NCBI GenBank assembly: GCA_037355855.1
Contig: CM074765.1
Location: forward strand, 3,224,001 to 3,288,000
Length of the DNA: 64,000 nucleotides
Reading direction: 5' to 3'
Source: Pseudo-nitzschia pungens
Taxonomy: Eukaryota > Bacillariophyta > Bacillariophyceae > Bacillariales > Bacillariaceae
Below, piece after piece: positions 63,044-64,000 of this stretch. The notes under the pieces are model-generated. The model was not told where the DNA came from, did no database searches, and was given only the letters and a program-made list of their open reading frames with translations. How positions within the stretch are numbered: position 1 is the first letter of the stretch; the number at the start of each line of letters is the position of its first letter. A program made the position numbers and the translations under genes.

Positions 63044-63094
63044 CTGGTACAATAGCCGGCCAACCTTACTTAATTTCGGGCACCGGCCGTCGTT

Positions 63095-64000
63095 TCAGTT
63101 CTTGGGGGTCTGTCCTTGGTTCGAGCCGTTGCCCTTCTTCTTGCCCTTCTTGCGCCCCTTGGGCCCAAAACTGTTCCCTGCGCCTTGGGTCGCGTCCGCG
63201 TTCGCGGTCGCGGAGGCAGCAGGCGTGGTAGAACTAGTGGACTGAATAGTTCGAGCTTTCTTCTGCTGGCGGAGGTCATACAACTGCTTTCGTTGTTCCT
63301 TGGAGAAGGTCTTGTAGACTTCATAGGGATACTGCTTGTCCTCAATCTTGCCGCTGTACGATCCACCCTTGTTGCTTCCTTGGTTGCCACCACCTTGGTG
63401 GACAGAGGAGATACTTCGCGCTCGCTTGGTTGCAACCGCACCCATCTTTCGTATGCCAAGGCACCTCTTGAAGTACGAGACGCACTCGTTGAAGTCCTTG
63501 GTGTACTTATCGGTTTCAAAGATCTGGATCTTGGGGTTCTCAAACCGATCGTCTTGGATGCTGTGGATGAAACGCATGGTGAAGTCCTCTTCGTCGTGCA
63601 ACTTGTTGTGGTTGGAGAGCGTAGTCTGGAAATTCAACCAAGTTCTACAGTGCTTCTCAAAGTCGTAGGTGCGGGAATCACCTGTATAGCGGGAGGTGTA
63701 CATGCCGGTACGGACCTTGTCAAGGATAGCCGCGACGTTGGTTGCGGAGAAGGCATTCTCGTAGAGATGTAGGAAAGCCGCCCGGGCGTTCCCAGTCGGA
63801 TTCTTCGCGTCTTTGTACCTTCGAGTGTAGGCCCAGGCAGGGCCATCACGAACTGCGTTGCAGAGCAACACCCAAACGTCGTGGTTGTCAGTGACAAATT
63901 GCGGGCCTTCAAGCGTGGCGCATCGAACATTATAATCCATCCAGTTGGAAAAAATCCCGTCCTTCCCAACAGTGGCGGATCTCTCTGCTGCAGTCACCGT
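63095..64000 (-). CDS. gag: Copia gag (5' end beyond window)
   Basis: About 300 residues of a frame that stays open to the window edge, so the start is missing (no ATG at its upstream end). Contains a helical region with WAYTRRYKDAKNPTGNARAAF and FTMRFIHSIQDDRF, typical of diatom copia gag. The basic C terminus (GPKGRKKGKKKGNG) has no CCHC zinc knuckle in the visible part. It ends AAG AAC TGA and the same frame continues open into pol. Confidence 0.85.
   Translation of the reverse strand, partial: TVTAAERSATVGKDGIFSNWMDYNVRCATLEGPQFVTDNHDVWVLLCNAVRDGPAWAYTRRYKDAKNPTGNARAAFLHLYENAFSATNVAAILDKVRTGMYTSRYTGDSRTYDFEKHCRTWLNFQTTLSNHNKLHDEEDFTMRFIHSIQDDRFENPKIQIFETDKYTKDFNECVSYFKRCLGIRKMGAVATKRARSISSVHQGGGNQGSNKGGSYSGKIEDKQYPYEVYKTFSKEQRKQLYDLRQQKKARTIQSTSSTTPAASATANADATQGAGNSFGPKGRKKGKKKGNGSNQGQTPKN

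Larger units (their letters stand above)
58051..64000 (-). mobile_element. Ty1/copia retrotransposon, 3' LTR to gag (5' end beyond window)
   Basis: Minus-strand element with a 3' LTR at about 58051-58531, a purine-rich tract, pol and most of gag. The domain order protease-integrase-RT-RNase H is that of Ty1/copia. Protease motif LDSHADT and loss of a clear HHCC integrase finger match the diatom CoDi lineages. The 5' LTR and the matching target duplication lie outside. Confidence 0.92.

Noticed and set aside
1..64000. tRNA, rRNA and CRISPR arrays
   Set aside because: I looked for T-loop words and conserved rRNA blocks by eye and found none I could fold. Spaced identical repeats with unique spacers are absent. 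A covariance-model scan would be needed to exclude tRNAs.

Overview
The window looks like nuclear DNA of a diatom, probably a pennate one. The evidence is a DUF6824-type protein, LTR retrotransposons of the diatom kind (a Ty1/copia element whose protease carries LDSHADT), short GT-AG introns of 74-95 nt, long intron-less genes, and gene islands separated by transposon-rich, AT-rich DNA. The species cannot be named from the sequence alone.

Layout. 1-2.9 kb: satellite-like repeats, palindromic arrays and a long hairpin, with no convincing gene. 2.9-10.3 kb: a G+C-rich gene island with a small Ser-rich hypothetical protein (+), an ornithine-decarboxylase-family protein (-), TFIIE beta subunit (+) and a DUF6824 protein (-). 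10.8-19.5 kb: a layered transposon block. A young Ty3/gypsy element (190-bp LTRs that read as identical, 5-bp target duplication) sits inside the LTR of an older inverted relative, which itself sits inside another repeat. 19.5-30.7 kb: a secreted leucine-rich-repeat protein (+), an ACC-deaminase/D-cysteine-desulfhydrase-family enzyme (-), a NEIL3-type DNA glycosylase (-) and a transglutaminase-like protein (+). 30.7-38.7 kb: gene-free DNA made largely of nested TIR elements, an LTR-like repeat and a decayed gene with a GCR1_C-like end. 38.7-54 kb: a cytochrome P450 (+) whose 3' UTR carries a 5'-truncated LINE, then a 12-kb six-exon gene for a 3909-residue DOCK-family GEF (-). 54-58 kb: gene-poor DNA with an inverted copy of the LTR-like repeat. 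58-64 kb: the 3' part of a Ty1/copia element, cut by the window edge.

The host genes are unrelated housekeeping, metabolic and signalling genes with no shared pathway. They are arranged as convergent and divergent neighbours.

The most notable points are: (i) both LTR retrotransposons keep gag and pol in one frame separated by a single UGA in a similar context (AAC UGA A), suggesting UGA read-through or restart as a common strategy; (ii) the ODC-family protein keeps the PLP-binding residues but has lost the catalytic Cys (position 360 in animal and trypanosome ODC) and one of the two substrate-binding Asp residues (332); (iii) the nested transposon histories can be read base by base; (iv) a short motif, GGTAA(A)CCTTAC or its complement, recurs throughout the intergenic DNA.
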